Assembly (NCBI GenBank): GCA_029555385.1
Contig: JAKPSH010000260.1
Span: 1 to 42,843, forward strand
Reading direction: 5' to 3'
Source of the DNA: Pseudomonadota bacterium
Lineage (GTDB): Bacteria; Bdellovibrionota_C; UBA2361; SZUA-149
DNA length: 42,843 bases
The translations under genes were made by a program, and so were the position numbers. Shown piece by piece: positions 9,138 to 17,283 of the stretch. Positions within the stretch are counted from its first letter, which is position 1; the number at the start of each line of letters is the position of its first letter. The notes below the pieces were generated by a model. The model saw nothing but the letters and a program-made list of their open reading frames with translations. It had not been told where the DNA came from and did not search any database.

Positions 9138-9913
9138 CTCTGCCTCATATTCTTGACATTTCTGACCATCAGTAAAACTCTTCCCAACCGGTCGCCCGGA
9201 ACAATTCCTGTGTACTCGACCAGCGAATGCCCGCCGAAGCCCAGCTTAAAATTAGCAATCGCCTCAAGTGCCGGGTCCGAACGGGCGTAAGCCAGACCCC
9301 CAAAATCATATTGCCGAAAACCGAGATTTTTAAAGCGCAGCATGTCATACCAATGCAGCAAGCGGTTTGCCCGCCCAATAAAATTCCTCATCCGGCTGTC
9401 GTCATACATCCGGAAATGCGAGGCTGAATACAGAAGACGCACCCGGCAGCTTGCCGCATCCCGGATGTAAGCATGCGCTACAAGCATCTTGCCCTGCTGA
9501 TCTTTAATAAAACTCAACGCTAACGCGTTTGCACGGCAAAGCGCATCAAGTTTGCGCCGATTGCTCAGTGCAATATCCTTATGGCGGGCAAACCTATCGT
9601 AGTAATCAGCAAAGAAAGCAATGTGCTTGGCTTCCGGCGCAAGGCATATTTCCGCAGCAAGCGATTCCTTTTCTGCCCTCCTAATTTTCTCCCTGGTATT
9701 TTTCGAAAAGCCGGAAAATATCGTCTCCGGAGCCGGCTCGAGATCAACGATCAGCGTTTGAAATGGCACGGCACCCGGGAAAGCCTCTTGGGACTGAACG
9801 AGGAAACCAATTGTCGGCAATGGCGGAATATAATTCAAACCCTTGGCGAAAAAGACGTCACTGATTGAAATACCGAATTTCCTGCGTGTAATCGCGATCA
9901 CTTCCGGTCGCAC
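9134..9913 (-). CDS. FemAB/GNAT-like aminoacyl- or acyltransferase
   Basis: The 259-residue protein resembles the FemAB-related proteins of peptidoglycan bridge synthesis and exosortase-type polysaccharide clusters. The segment FSKNTREKIRRAEKE (about residues 70-84) is the typical basic substrate-binding helix. The C-terminal half has MLVAHAYIRD and RLLHWYDMLRFKNLGFRQYDFGG, matching the second GNAT half of the family. It is shorter than full FemAB proteins (about 340-420 residues), so the N-terminal half may be reduced. The only plausible start is GTG 9913 with no strong ribosome-binding site. It is first in the three-gene operon ending at 7175; function beyond transfer onto a surface polymer is unknown. 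Confidence 0.7.
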   Translation of the reverse strand: MRPEVIAITRRKFGISISDVFFAKGLNYIPPLPTIGFLVQSQEAFPGAVPFQTLIVDLEPAPETIFSGFSKNTREKIRRAEKESLAAEICLAPEAKHIAFFADYYDRFARHKDIALSNRRKLDALCRANALALSFIKDQQGKMLVAHAYIRDAASCRVRLLYSASHFRMYDDSRMRNFIGRANRLLHWYDMLRFKNLGFRQYDFGGLAYARSDPALEAIANFKLGFGGHSLVEYTGIVPGDRLGRVLLMVRNVKNMRQR

Positions 9914-10073
9914 CCCACATCAGAATACTTGAGCCGACAAAGCAAGATACTACAAGATACCTGATGTAAAAGTGAGCAGCAAATCCCGGTTAAACCACCG
10001 ATAAGTTTAGCCAATTACTTAAACAGCTCTGGGGAATGTCAAAACAACGGGCAGAGAGCGGCAAAATGCCTGT

Positions 10074-11228
10074 TTATTCGCTCCGGCGCACGAAACGTCC
10101 TTCCCTGGCCACGAGAACTTCGTATTCGTCTGACATATCACCGAAAATGCTGTCAAAACTCTTTACTCCGCTGACGCCGTGAAAATCCCTGATACCGGAC
10201 AACGCCTGCTTAAGACACGGCAGGTCAACCTTATAATTACAGCCCGACAACGCGTGCTCAATCAGCGTTATGCCGTCATATGAATTTGCCGAGTAACAAT
10301 TAACCTCATAGCCGTATTGTTTCTTGAATGCTTGCGCACCTGGATGGTCAAGCGCGCTCTTAATCGAGACCACAAAAGTCCCTTCAGCGGCGGGACCGGC
10401 AGTTTGAAAAAATTCTGAATTATTAACGGGTACGCATCCAACAATGGCCGCTGGTGCGAGCGCCATCTCTTTCAACTGTCGAACAAAATATCCGGCATGC
10501 GTCTGATAACCAAGAAACAGGATATACTTGATATCCAGCATCCTTAATTTGGCAAGCATCGCGCGAAAATCCATCTCTTGCGGCATGAAGTCATCCATAT
10601 ACGCAACGGAAATCCCTCTTTTTTTCAACTCATCAAGCACATTATCACGAAGACGTACGGGATACTCATCAAGCATTGCGATTACCGCCGTCCGCCCGGG
10701 AAGCGTCGCCTGCTGCTGATCGATAAAATGCGCCATATGCTCTGCTTCAAACCGCGTCGGCCCGTTTACGCGAAAAGTAAGATCATCGGCCCGCGAATAC
10801 TGGTCACTTGTCACCGATATCCCCAACTGCAGCACGCCGTCGTTATTGACTAGCTGCGAGATCGGCAGTGCCACGTTGCTGTTTTGCGTAATCACAATCC
10901 GGATTCCCTCAGCGATAAGTTTCTTATACGCCGACATTCCTCGTGCGGGATCCCCGGCACTGTCCTCAAATTCCAACTCCAGGCGCCCGGCCGCCTCCGG
11001 CTTTGCCTTTCTCAAAGCCTCAACGGCCAGCAGTGCCGCACGCTGCGCATCCTGGCCGATGGAGGCCCTTGAACCGCTAAGGGGAGTAATGAATCCAATT
11101 TTGACTGCATTGCCAGGAGAAGTTGACACGACCTGCGCAGCGGCATTCGTAAGAAAGGCGATGATTGCAAATATGCCAAGCGAAGGCCACAGACAGTACT
11201 TTCCCTTACGTAACTTTAACCAATTCAC
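10074..11228 (-). CDS. Periplasmic branched-chain-amino-acid-type substrate-binding protein
   Basis: The 384-residue protein is of the Peripla_BP_6 (LivJ-like) class. It starts VKIGFITPLSGSRASIGQDAQRAALLAVEAL after a signal peptide (KLRKGKY, then a hydrophobic stretch ending NAAAQ), so it is exported. The core has EFEDSAGDPARGMSAYKKL and the two-lobe pattern of the family, including YSANSYDGITLIEHAL near the end. I chose GTG 11228, which has GGGAGAG 7-8 bases upstream and gives a normal signal peptide; a TTG at 11270 would add 14 residues. No permease or ATPase genes are nearby. It may feed a distant ABC transporter or act as a sensing/binding protein. Ligand unknown. Confidence 0.85.
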   Translation of the reverse strand: MNWLKLRKGKYCLWPSLGIFAIIAFLTNAAAQVVSTSPGNAVKIGFITPLSGSRASIGQDAQRAALLAVEALRKAKPEAAGRLELEFEDSAGDPARGMSAYKKLIAEGIRIVITQNSNVALPISQLVNNDGVLQLGISVTSDQYSRADDLTFRVNGPTRFEAEHMAHFIDQQQATLPGRTAVIAMLDEYPVRLRDNVLDELKKRGISVAYMDDFMPQEMDFRAMLAKLRMLDIKYILFLGYQTHAGYFVRQLKEMALAPAAIVGCVPVNNSEFFQTAGPAAEGTFVVSIKSALDHPGAQAFKKQYGYEVNCYSANSYDGITLIEHALSGCNYKVDLPCLKQALSGIRDFHGVSGVKSFDSIFGDMSDEYEVLVAREGRFVRRSE

Positions 11229-11329
11229 TATCGCTCTCCCAAAAGTCGATTGCTCAGCTGCGCGAATCAATATACCTTAACAAAAGCCGTTTCGTCGATT
11301 CAAGCTCTTGCACAGCAAAAGCCGGAGAA

Positions 11330-12556
11330 ATGCTAAGCAAAACACCTTTATTGCTCTTTGCTCTGGCGGCCTGGTGGACCCTATCACTGCCGCTATATTG
11401 CGACCTTGCCGCTTTCTTCGTGCTGACAATTATCCTCATCAGATCCCGGACAACAGATTATTGCCTTCTGCTGTTCGCCTTGACCGGCAGCATCGCCGGC
11501 TTTGAACTGCTGCTGCGCAACAATGATCGTCTCATTACTACCCGCTATCGCGAGCATGAGCAGAGCATCGATGGTTCCCGTTATCTTCCCCATCTTCGTC
11601 AAAACGTCTTTTCACCCTACGGTGATATTTCTGCAATCAATCCGTCGCTACCCCGCGATATTCGCGAACCACGGTTTATCCGTTTCCAAACTGACAAGCT
11701 TGGCTTTCGCAATGATGTTGAGTACGCACCGGGGGATATCGTTCTAATCGGCGACTCCTTTATCGCCGCGACGGGAATGGATCAAGACACCGCATTACCA
11801 GCCGTGCTGCGGCATATACACGGCCTTGCGGCATACTCGATCGCATTTCCCTTAGAGCCTGCAAATTACGGCACGCAAGCTGAGTGGTTTCAACGTCACG
11901 TTGATGCCAACGCCAAGTTTGCTTTTTTTTATTTTGAGGGCAATGATTTCGGGTCACCAGCATCGGCAATGGATTTACGGAACATTCCCGTGCTCCCGCT
12001 GAGCGCAACTCGACTGCTTGACACATATGATTGGCAACGTCATTTTCTGCTTACGCACCTTGCCCCAGCGCTGCGTTACCCGCGTCTGGTCTGGGGCATG
12101 TCCCGCCGCTTAGAGCGCCGCTTCTTTATGCGTTATGACTTTAACGCGCTCGTTGCTCATATCGGCGATAAACAAATGGCATTCTACCTGCCTTATCTAT
12201 CTGCCGCACTCAACTCAAAGCCCGAAGCCCCGGCCCTGCCCGCATCAACTGTAATTAAGCAACTCGCTTGCGTTTTCTTCATTCCAGATAAATCGAGAGT
12301 GTATGCCCGTTTTTTGCCTGATCCAATCCGCCAACAGATGCAAGAACCATCACCTGCATATAACGCGCTGCGGCACTCTTACGCCGCGCATGGCATTACC
12401 GTCGTCGACCTCACAGCAGTGCTGCGCCGTGCCGCTGAGGAACACTTGCGTCGCAGTGAATACGTTTATTGGCGAGACGACACGCACTGGAACAGACAGG
12501 GCATTACCACTGCCGCTCAGGCAGTTTATGAGTGTCTTATCTCTTCCCGCGATTAG
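11330..12556 (+). CDS. Membrane-anchored AlgX/AlgJ-like SGNH-hydrolase-fold protein
   Basis: The 408-residue protein begins with hydrophobic segments (LLLFALAAWW to about residue 65), followed by a predicted periplasmic domain. The domain carries VLIGDSFIAATGMD (GDSF, nucleophile block I of SGNH enzymes), an EGNDFG segment and near the C-terminus WRDDTHWNRQG, the Asp-x-x-His block. These are the features of AlgX/AlgJ-type O-acetyltransferases or esterases acting on exopolysaccharide. The ATG at 11330 has GGAG just upstream; the open frame extends to 11165 but that part overlaps the divergent binding-protein gene. The 3' end overlaps the convergent flagellar gene by 20 bases. Acetylation or deacetylation of a surface polymer is inferred. 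Confidence 0.72.
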   Translation: MLSKTPLLLFALAAWWTLSLPLYCDLAAFFVLTIILIRSRTTDYCLLLFALTGSIAGFELLLRNNDRLITTRYREHEQSIDGSRYLPHLRQNVFSPYGDISAINPSLPRDIREPRFIRFQTDKLGFRNDVEYAPGDIVLIGDSFIAATGMDQDTALPAVLRHIHGLAAYSIAFPLEPANYGTQAEWFQRHVDANAKFAFFYFEGNDFGSPASAMDLRNIPVLPLSATRLLDTYDWQRHFLLTHLAPALRYPRLVWGMSRRLERRFFMRYDFNALVAHIGDKQMAFYLPYLSAALNSKPEAPALPASTVIKQLACVFFIPDKSRVYARFLPDPIRQQMQEPSPAYNALRHSYAAHGITVVDLTAVLRRAAEEHLRRSEYVYWRDDTHWNRQGITTAAQAVYECLISSRD

Positions 12557-13568
12557 TCAGCTTACGCGTAAGCTCAACTGCGCGATCCTGCTCCATCACG
12601 CTCAATATCTGGCCCATGCGCTTGCCAGGCATCCGCTCCAGCAGAGCTAACGCAATTTCTTCGTCCAATTTACCAACAAGCGGCGCTGCTTCATTAGGCG
12701 CCATCGAACCATAAACGGCAGCTAGCTGCTCAAGCCTTGCCTCAAACTTCGCATCACGCTCCTTGCGCTGCTCCGCAAGCTGAACAGTTAAGCTTTTCAG
12801 CTCAGCTACCCGTTCGGCAAGCGCTTGTTGCTGTTGTTTCAGTTCATTCTCTTTCTGCTCCAGCATCGTCCGGCGCTGCTCGAGAGCGACACGCCGAGCA
12901 TCAAGCGAAAGCAGTACTTGCTTTTCCGTTTCGCTAACTCTATCGCTCCTTTGTGCAGTCATTAGCTGTGTTGGAACTTCCGCCCCGATCTGTGCCAGTT
13001 TTCCTTCCTGAGTCACAACTGTTGAGTCAACGCTCACAGCGCGCGCCTGGCCGATACTACTGTTTTCCGGCAAGCTGCTCGAAGCATCAACTATGCCCGT
13101 GGAGAAGATGACTTTCAGCGACGCCAAGCAGACAATTCCTCCCATCAGCAGCATCGAACGCAAACTCACCCCACCCATTCCCTGGCCAACCACCTCGCGC
13201 TCACTTTCTGTGACCCGGTCATAGTCTGAATTGCGCTGGGCGCGCTTATTGGGCTTGAGCAACTTGCCGTACCTTCCGGCCTGCCTTTTTGCTTCAGCGA
13301 GCTGCGCTTCCAGCCGACGCATTTTCGCCGTTTTTAAGTCGCCGCCTAACTCAGCGTACATTTGTCCCAGATGCTCGCGATCCAATCCCCCCGACAACTG
13401 TGAACTTTTCACCGTGCTCTTGTCCGCCGAACGTTTCATAGGCTGCACCTCGCTATTTTCTTCATTTCTTCGCCTCAATTCTGCTTGAAGAAGATCACGC
13501 ATATCCTCACGCTGTTGTTTGCTCATTTTCGACTTGAGATTAAGCAGCATTTTCTCATCATCATCCAT
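12537..13568 (-). CDS. motE: MotE-like flagellar protein with long N-terminal extension
   Basis: The 343-residue protein follows fliJ. It has a charged cytoplasmic N-terminal part of about 130 residues, one membrane segment (about 135-156, SMLLMGGIVCLASLKVIF), a long periplasmic coiled coil (about 210-285, rich in Gln/Glu/Leu heptads), and a C-terminal domain (about 285-343, YGSMAPNEAAPLVGKLDEEIALALLERM) like the MgtE N-terminal fold. The last three parts match MotE, the chaperone-like partner of the stator protein MotB. MotE is usually about 200 residues, so the N-terminal extension is unusual. ATG 13568 has GGAGG 6 bases upstream; the gene overlaps fliJ by 8 bases. It ends the flagellar operon. 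The assignment is good, the symbol less sure. Confidence 0.75.
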   Translation of the reverse strand: MDDDEKMLLNLKSKMSKQQREDMRDLLQAELRRRNEENSEVQPMKRSADKSTVKSSQLSGGLDREHLGQMYAELGGDLKTAKMRRLEAQLAEAKRQAGRYGKLLKPNKRAQRNSDYDRVTESEREVVGQGMGGVSLRSMLLMGGIVCLASLKVIFSTGIVDASSSLPENSSIGQARAVSVDSTVVTQEGKLAQIGAEVPTQLMTAQRSDRVSETEKQVLLSLDARRVALEQRRTMLEQKENELKQQQQALAERVAELKSLTVQLAEQRKERDAKFEARLEQLAAVYGSMAPNEAAPLVGKLDEEIALALLERMPGKRMGQILSVMEQDRAVELTRKLTNRGKR

Positions 13569-14034
13569 TAGCGCCTCCACTGTGCTCCCCTTTTCCTGAA
13601 AGCTTCGATTTAAAACGATAACGCGTCACGGTGAAACGATCCAGTTCTCGTCGTTCGCCTCGCCGTTCGTCCTCCTTGAAATCACGAAAGCGCCGCTCCT
13701 TAACATTCTCGAGCGTTTTAGTTTCGATAGCCTGTTCAACATATGCCTGCCGTGCAGCTTCAACGGCCTCAGCCGCTTGCAAGACAATCAAACGCTGACG
13801 CACCAGCAGATCTTGCAGATAACGCTTATAATCACCGGTTAGTGCAAGTTCAGCCATGGTCAACTCCATCCTGTCCGGCCATAACGCCTCATCCTGCGCA
13901 GTTAGAATTTGGGTCAGGCGCTCTTGGGCATCGTGCAGCTCCGCAGCACGTCGCGCCAGCACCCGCTCCTTCTCCTTTTTCAGCAGGTTCCGGTAATCAA
14001 GCACTCGCTGCAGTCGGAACTTAAACTTCTTCAT
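13561..14034 (-). CDS. fliJ: Flagellar export protein FliJ
   Basis: The 157-residue, largely helical protein is rich in charged residues and starts MKKFKFRLQRVLDYRNLLKKEKER, the hallmark of FliJ. FliJ is the soluble stalk-like component that links the FliI ATPase to the export gate FlhA. The remainder is a continuous antiparallel coiled coil. The ATG at 14034 is preferred over the upstream TTG 14043. The gene lies 19 bases after fliI and overlaps the motE start by 8 bases, so the two are translationally coupled. Confidence 0.9.
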   Translation of the reverse strand: MKKFKFRLQRVLDYRNLLKKEKERVLARRAAELHDAQERLTQILTAQDEALWPDRMELTMAELALTGDYKRYLQDLLVRQRLIVLQAAEAVEAARQAYVEQAIETKTLENVKERRFRDFKEDERRGERRELDRFTVTRYRFKSKLSGKGEHSGGANG

Positions 14035-14053
14035 AAACAACAAAACCTATTGC

Positions 14054-15403
14054 TTACACAGCCGCCCGCCGCATCACCGGCTTGTGTTCGGGAGCATCAC
14101 TGAATACTTGACACAATAGATCCTCACTCTCCGTTATTGAAAATTTCTCATCCGGCCGCTGCATCAAAAACTGCCGTACCCCTTCAATCTTTTGTACGGC
14201 AAAGTCAGCTTTCGCGTTTTGGCCCGGCTTATAAGCACCGATCGTTACCAAATCCTCCACTTCGTTGTAATCAGCGACCACTCTTCTGGCATCTGCCGCA
14301 CGCTGCAAAGTCTCTTCATCAACAAGCTCGCTCATCAAGCGCGAAATGCTCTGCAAAATATCAACCGCTGGATATTGTCCTCGGGCAGCAAGAGCCCTGC
14401 TTAACACGATGTGGCCATCAAGGATGCTGCGCACCGCATCCGCAATTGGTTCGTTCATGTCGTCACCTTCAACAAGCACGGTGTAAAAGCCGGTGATCGC
14501 GCCCGCACCGCCCGTAGTTCCCGCGCGCTCAAGCAGACGCGGCAGCATCGCAAACACCGACGGTGTATAACCACTAGCGCTGGGGGGCTCACCTATCGCC
14601 AGACCCACCTCACGCTGTGCCATGCAAAAGCGCGTTATTGAATCCACCATTAAAGTCACGTCTTCGCCTCGATCGCGGAAAAATTCAGCGATCGCCGTTG
14701 CCACGAATGCCGCGCGAATCCGCATCAACGCGCTTGTATCGCTGGTTGCCACAACGATAACACTGCGCGCGAGCCCTTCTGGACCAAGATCGCGTTCAAT
14801 AAACTCACGCACCTCGCGTCCACGCTCTCCAACAAGGCCGATTACGTTTACTGATGTCCGTGCATGCTTGGCGATCATGCCCAAGAAGGTTGATTTCCCG
14901 ACACCCGAACCGGACATGATCGCCACACGCTGGCCTTTGCCAATTGTGAGCACCGTGTTCACAGCTTTGATTCCCACGTCGCAAATCTGTGTAATACGTT
15001 TACGCTCAAGCGGTGAAGGAGGTTTACGGAAAAGCGCTACGTCAATGCCCGGACAAATCGACCCCTTGCCATCGACTGGATTGCCTAAAGGATCAATCAC
15101 CCGCCCGAGCAAATCTTCGCTTACTTTAATTGTTTCAGCCGTGCTGTGCGAATAAATCGACGCTCCCGGGGCAATGCCATGCAGCTCACCGAGCGGCATC
15201 AACAGAATGCGCCCCTTGCGAAACCCAACAACTTGGGCAGCTACTTTGCGATCACCTTGAACGATGCTGCATGTCACTCCCAGACCAACCGCCGGACCGT
15301 TCGCCTCGATGATTAAACCGGTGATATCCGTGACCTCACCCCGCGCCGTGACTGGATTCGTATGCTGCAAAGCAGTATTAGCCTTAGTCCAGAGATCCAT
15401 CAT
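14054..15403 (-). CDS. fliI: Flagellum-specific ATP synthase FliI
   Basis: The 449-residue export ATPase energises unfolding and delivery of flagellar subunits at the cytoplasmic side of the basal body. It shows Walker A SGSGVGKST, the VGERGREVREFIERDLG segment, Walker B LMVDSITRF and AGTTGGAGAITGFYTVLVEGDDMNEPIAD, all typical of FliI/YscN rather than of F1 ATPase. The ATG at 15403 overlaps the fliH stop by 4 bases (ATGA); a second ATG at 15400 is possible. Its length is normal for the family. Confidence 0.97.
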   Translation of the reverse strand: MMDLWTKANTALQHTNPVTARGEVTDITGLIIEANGPAVGLGVTCSIVQGDRKVAAQVVGFRKGRILLMPLGELHGIAPGASIYSHSTAETIKVSEDLLGRVIDPLGNPVDGKGSICPGIDVALFRKPPSPLERKRITQICDVGIKAVNTVLTIGKGQRVAIMSGSGVGKSTFLGMIAKHARTSVNVIGLVGERGREVREFIERDLGPEGLARSVIVVATSDTSALMRIRAAFVATAIAEFFRDRGEDVTLMVDSITRFCMAQREVGLAIGEPPSASGYTPSVFAMLPRLLERAGTTGGAGAITGFYTVLVEGDDMNEPIADAVRSILDGHIVLSRALAARGQYPAVDILQSISRLMSELVDEETLQRAADARRVVADYNEVEDLVTIGAYKPGQNAKADFAVQKIEGVRQFLMQRPDEKFSITESEDLLCQVFSDAPEHKPVMRRAAV

Positions 15404-16254
15404 TTGCAAACCGCGTATAGGCTGTTTTTCACTTGCTCCCACATTTGGTCCAGCTCAAGATTGACTTCGCCAAAATCAGTTTCAATAACACAACCTGCTT
15501 TGATCGCTTCGTCGCTGACATACTGAACGCCCGTCTCCTGGGGGGTAAGATCAGCAGGCAGTCCAACGACCTCGATAAATTCATAATCCTGAGGCGATAC
15601 CCGCACCTTCATCGGTTTTGCCGCGCCAAGGTTATGCAGCCCGCTGCGAATTATTTCCAGGATATACTCCGGCCTTAATTCAACAGCTGATCCAAGAATT
15701 TTCTTAGAGATCTCTACAGCAAGCTGCAAAGCATACTGTTCGACCATCGCCAATCGTTCGTGATACGCCTGCTCCACGCGCTCAGTAACCACTTTGAGCC
15801 GCTCCGTAATTTCCTCGTATCTTGCATCATTCTTCGCTTCAGCATCCGCCGCACCAGCCGCATATCCCTCTGCACGCCCTTCGGCAAAGCTCTTTGCAAG
15901 CTGCTTTTGCAGCAGCTCGGGGTCCACTGCCGGCTGTTCTTCCCTCGTTTCTTTCTCACATAACCGCGTCGCCGAACCAGCTACTTCAATCCTATCCCCG
16001 GCAGCAAATGGAACCGCACCGCCAAACACTTCAAACATCGGGTCTGGCGCTGATTGATAACCGCACATAACTTCCAGCACCATCGGAGCAAACGCAAGGT
16101 CACGGCACTTCTCGCCGATCACCTCCCACGCCGTCGGCATATACGGCGTGGGGCGATACTGCCGCTGCGACATGGCATTGCCGGTCATCACCTGTTTCAC
16201 GGTGCTTGCGCACTTATCCTTTTGCGCATCGCTGTTTGCTCTAATATCCTGCAT
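15400..16254 (-). CDS. fliH: Flagellar assembly protein FliH
   Basis: The 284-residue protein has a variable N-terminal 120 residues and a C-terminal V1-ATPase-E-subunit-like domain. QLAVEISKKILGSAVELRPEYILEIIRSGL, DYEFIEVVGLP and AGCVIETDFGEVNLELDQMWEQ are FliH signatures. A short helix with small-residue spacing, GRAEGYAAGAADAEAKN, matches the family's GxxxG-type region. FliH dimers hold FliI at the C-ring. The gene sits between fliG and fliI as expected; ATG 16254 is used and a later ATG at codon 28 cannot be ruled out. Confidence 0.93.
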   Translation of the reverse strand: MQDIRANSDAQKDKCASTVKQVMTGNAMSQRQYRPTPYMPTAWEVIGEKCRDLAFAPMVLEVMCGYQSAPDPMFEVFGGAVPFAAGDRIEVAGSATRLCEKETREEQPAVDPELLQKQLAKSFAEGRAEGYAAGAADAEAKNDARYEEITERLKVVTERVEQAYHERLAMVEQYALQLAVEISKKILGSAVELRPEYILEIIRSGLHNLGAAKPMKVRVSPQDYEFIEVVGLPADLTPQETGVQYVSDEAIKAGCVIETDFGEVNLELDQMWEQVKNSLYAVCK

Positions 16255-16273
16255 ACTCCGGCTTCTCTAAAGT

Positions 16274-17281
16274 CTACACCAGAACGTCTTCAGCTCCAGT
16301 TGCCACTGTAATCTTACCCTCAGCTTCAAGCCGCCGGACAACATCGACAACGGCTTGCTGCGCTTTTTCGACATCTTTCAGCGGAGTCGGGCCGAGTGCT
16401 TCCAGATCATCCTGCAGCATTTCCGCCGCACGTTGCGAAATATTGCGGAAGAGCAAGCCTTTCAACTCCGAGCTTGCCGTCTTAAGCGCAAGCACCAGCT
16501 GATCGCGCGGTACTTCTTTGAGAATTGTTTGAATGCTGCGATCGTCAATCTTGACGATATCCTCGAAAGTGAACATAAGATTGCGCACATTTTCGGCGAG
16601 TTCCGGATAAATCTCTTCTATCTCCGATATAATTCTCTCTTCGTTGTTGCGATCGACAAAGTTGAGAATCTCAGCCGTCGCCTTCGGACCTCCCAATTCC
16701 TCTTCTTCTCCCATGCTAACGCCGCGAAGCTGTGTACGCAGCACTTCCCGCACTTCGTCGATCACATCGCTCTTTACATGCTCAAGCTGCGCGACTCGAA
16801 TCAACACGTCGGTCTGCATTTCCTCGGGCATTTTTGACAAAAGATCGGCGGCCTTTTCCGGGCCCATTTTGGTCATCAGAAAAGCAATCGTTTGCGGGTG
16901 TTCTGATTGGATGAAGTTGTCGACTATGTTCTGCGGAATGTCCGCAATCAGCGCGGACAACGGTTCTTTCCGGCTCCCCGTAATATACTCTAAAAGTGTT
17001 TCACCAGCATCCGTGCCAAAAGCTGACCCGATAACATCCTTAGCAAATTCGCGTCCGTCCACAACCATTGTTTCCGAGGCATGAAGCATAGTCTGGAATT
17101 CCGCAGCGATGGCCCGCTGCGTATCCCGCTCTACTTCGTGCACACCCATAAAGGCGCGGCTGAGCTTCTTAACCTCAGACTCGGTCAGGTATTTCATTAC
17201 CTGGGCCGCAAGATCTTTGCCCAGGCTCATCAGCACTACTGCTGCTTTCATTATATTAGGCAGATCGGCTTGCGCTACCAT
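16274..17281 (-). CDS. fliG: Flagellar motor switch protein FliG
   Basis: The 335-residue protein is the rotor component that meets the stator and sets rotation direction. It opens with IMKAAVVLMSLGKDLAAQVMKYL and contains the middle-domain motif EHPQTIAFLMTKMG. The C-terminal domain has the charged motor helix FEDIVKIDDRSIQTIL and RNISQRAAEMLQDDLEALGP. The length is normal (about 330). ATG 17281 starts 2 bases after the fliF stop, indicating coupled translation in the operon. Confidence 0.97.
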   Translation of the reverse strand: MVAQADLPNIMKAAVVLMSLGKDLAAQVMKYLTESEVKKLSRAFMGVHEVERDTQRAIAAEFQTMLHASETMVVDGREFAKDVIGSAFGTDAGETLLEYITGSRKEPLSALIADIPQNIVDNFIQSEHPQTIAFLMTKMGPEKAADLLSKMPEEMQTDVLIRVAQLEHVKSDVIDEVREVLRTQLRGVSMGEEEELGGPKATAEILNFVDRNNEERIISEIEEIYPELAENVRNLMFTFEDIVKIDDRSIQTILKEVPRDQLVLALKTASSELKGLLFRNISQRAAEMLQDDLEALGPTPLKDVEKAQQAVVDVVRRLEAEGKITVATGAEDVLV

Positions 17282-17283
17282 GA

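Noticed and set aside
10846..11280. A 144-codon plus-strand frame opposite the binding-protein gene
   Set aside because: It lies antisense to a well-supported exported protein and has no recognisable sequence.
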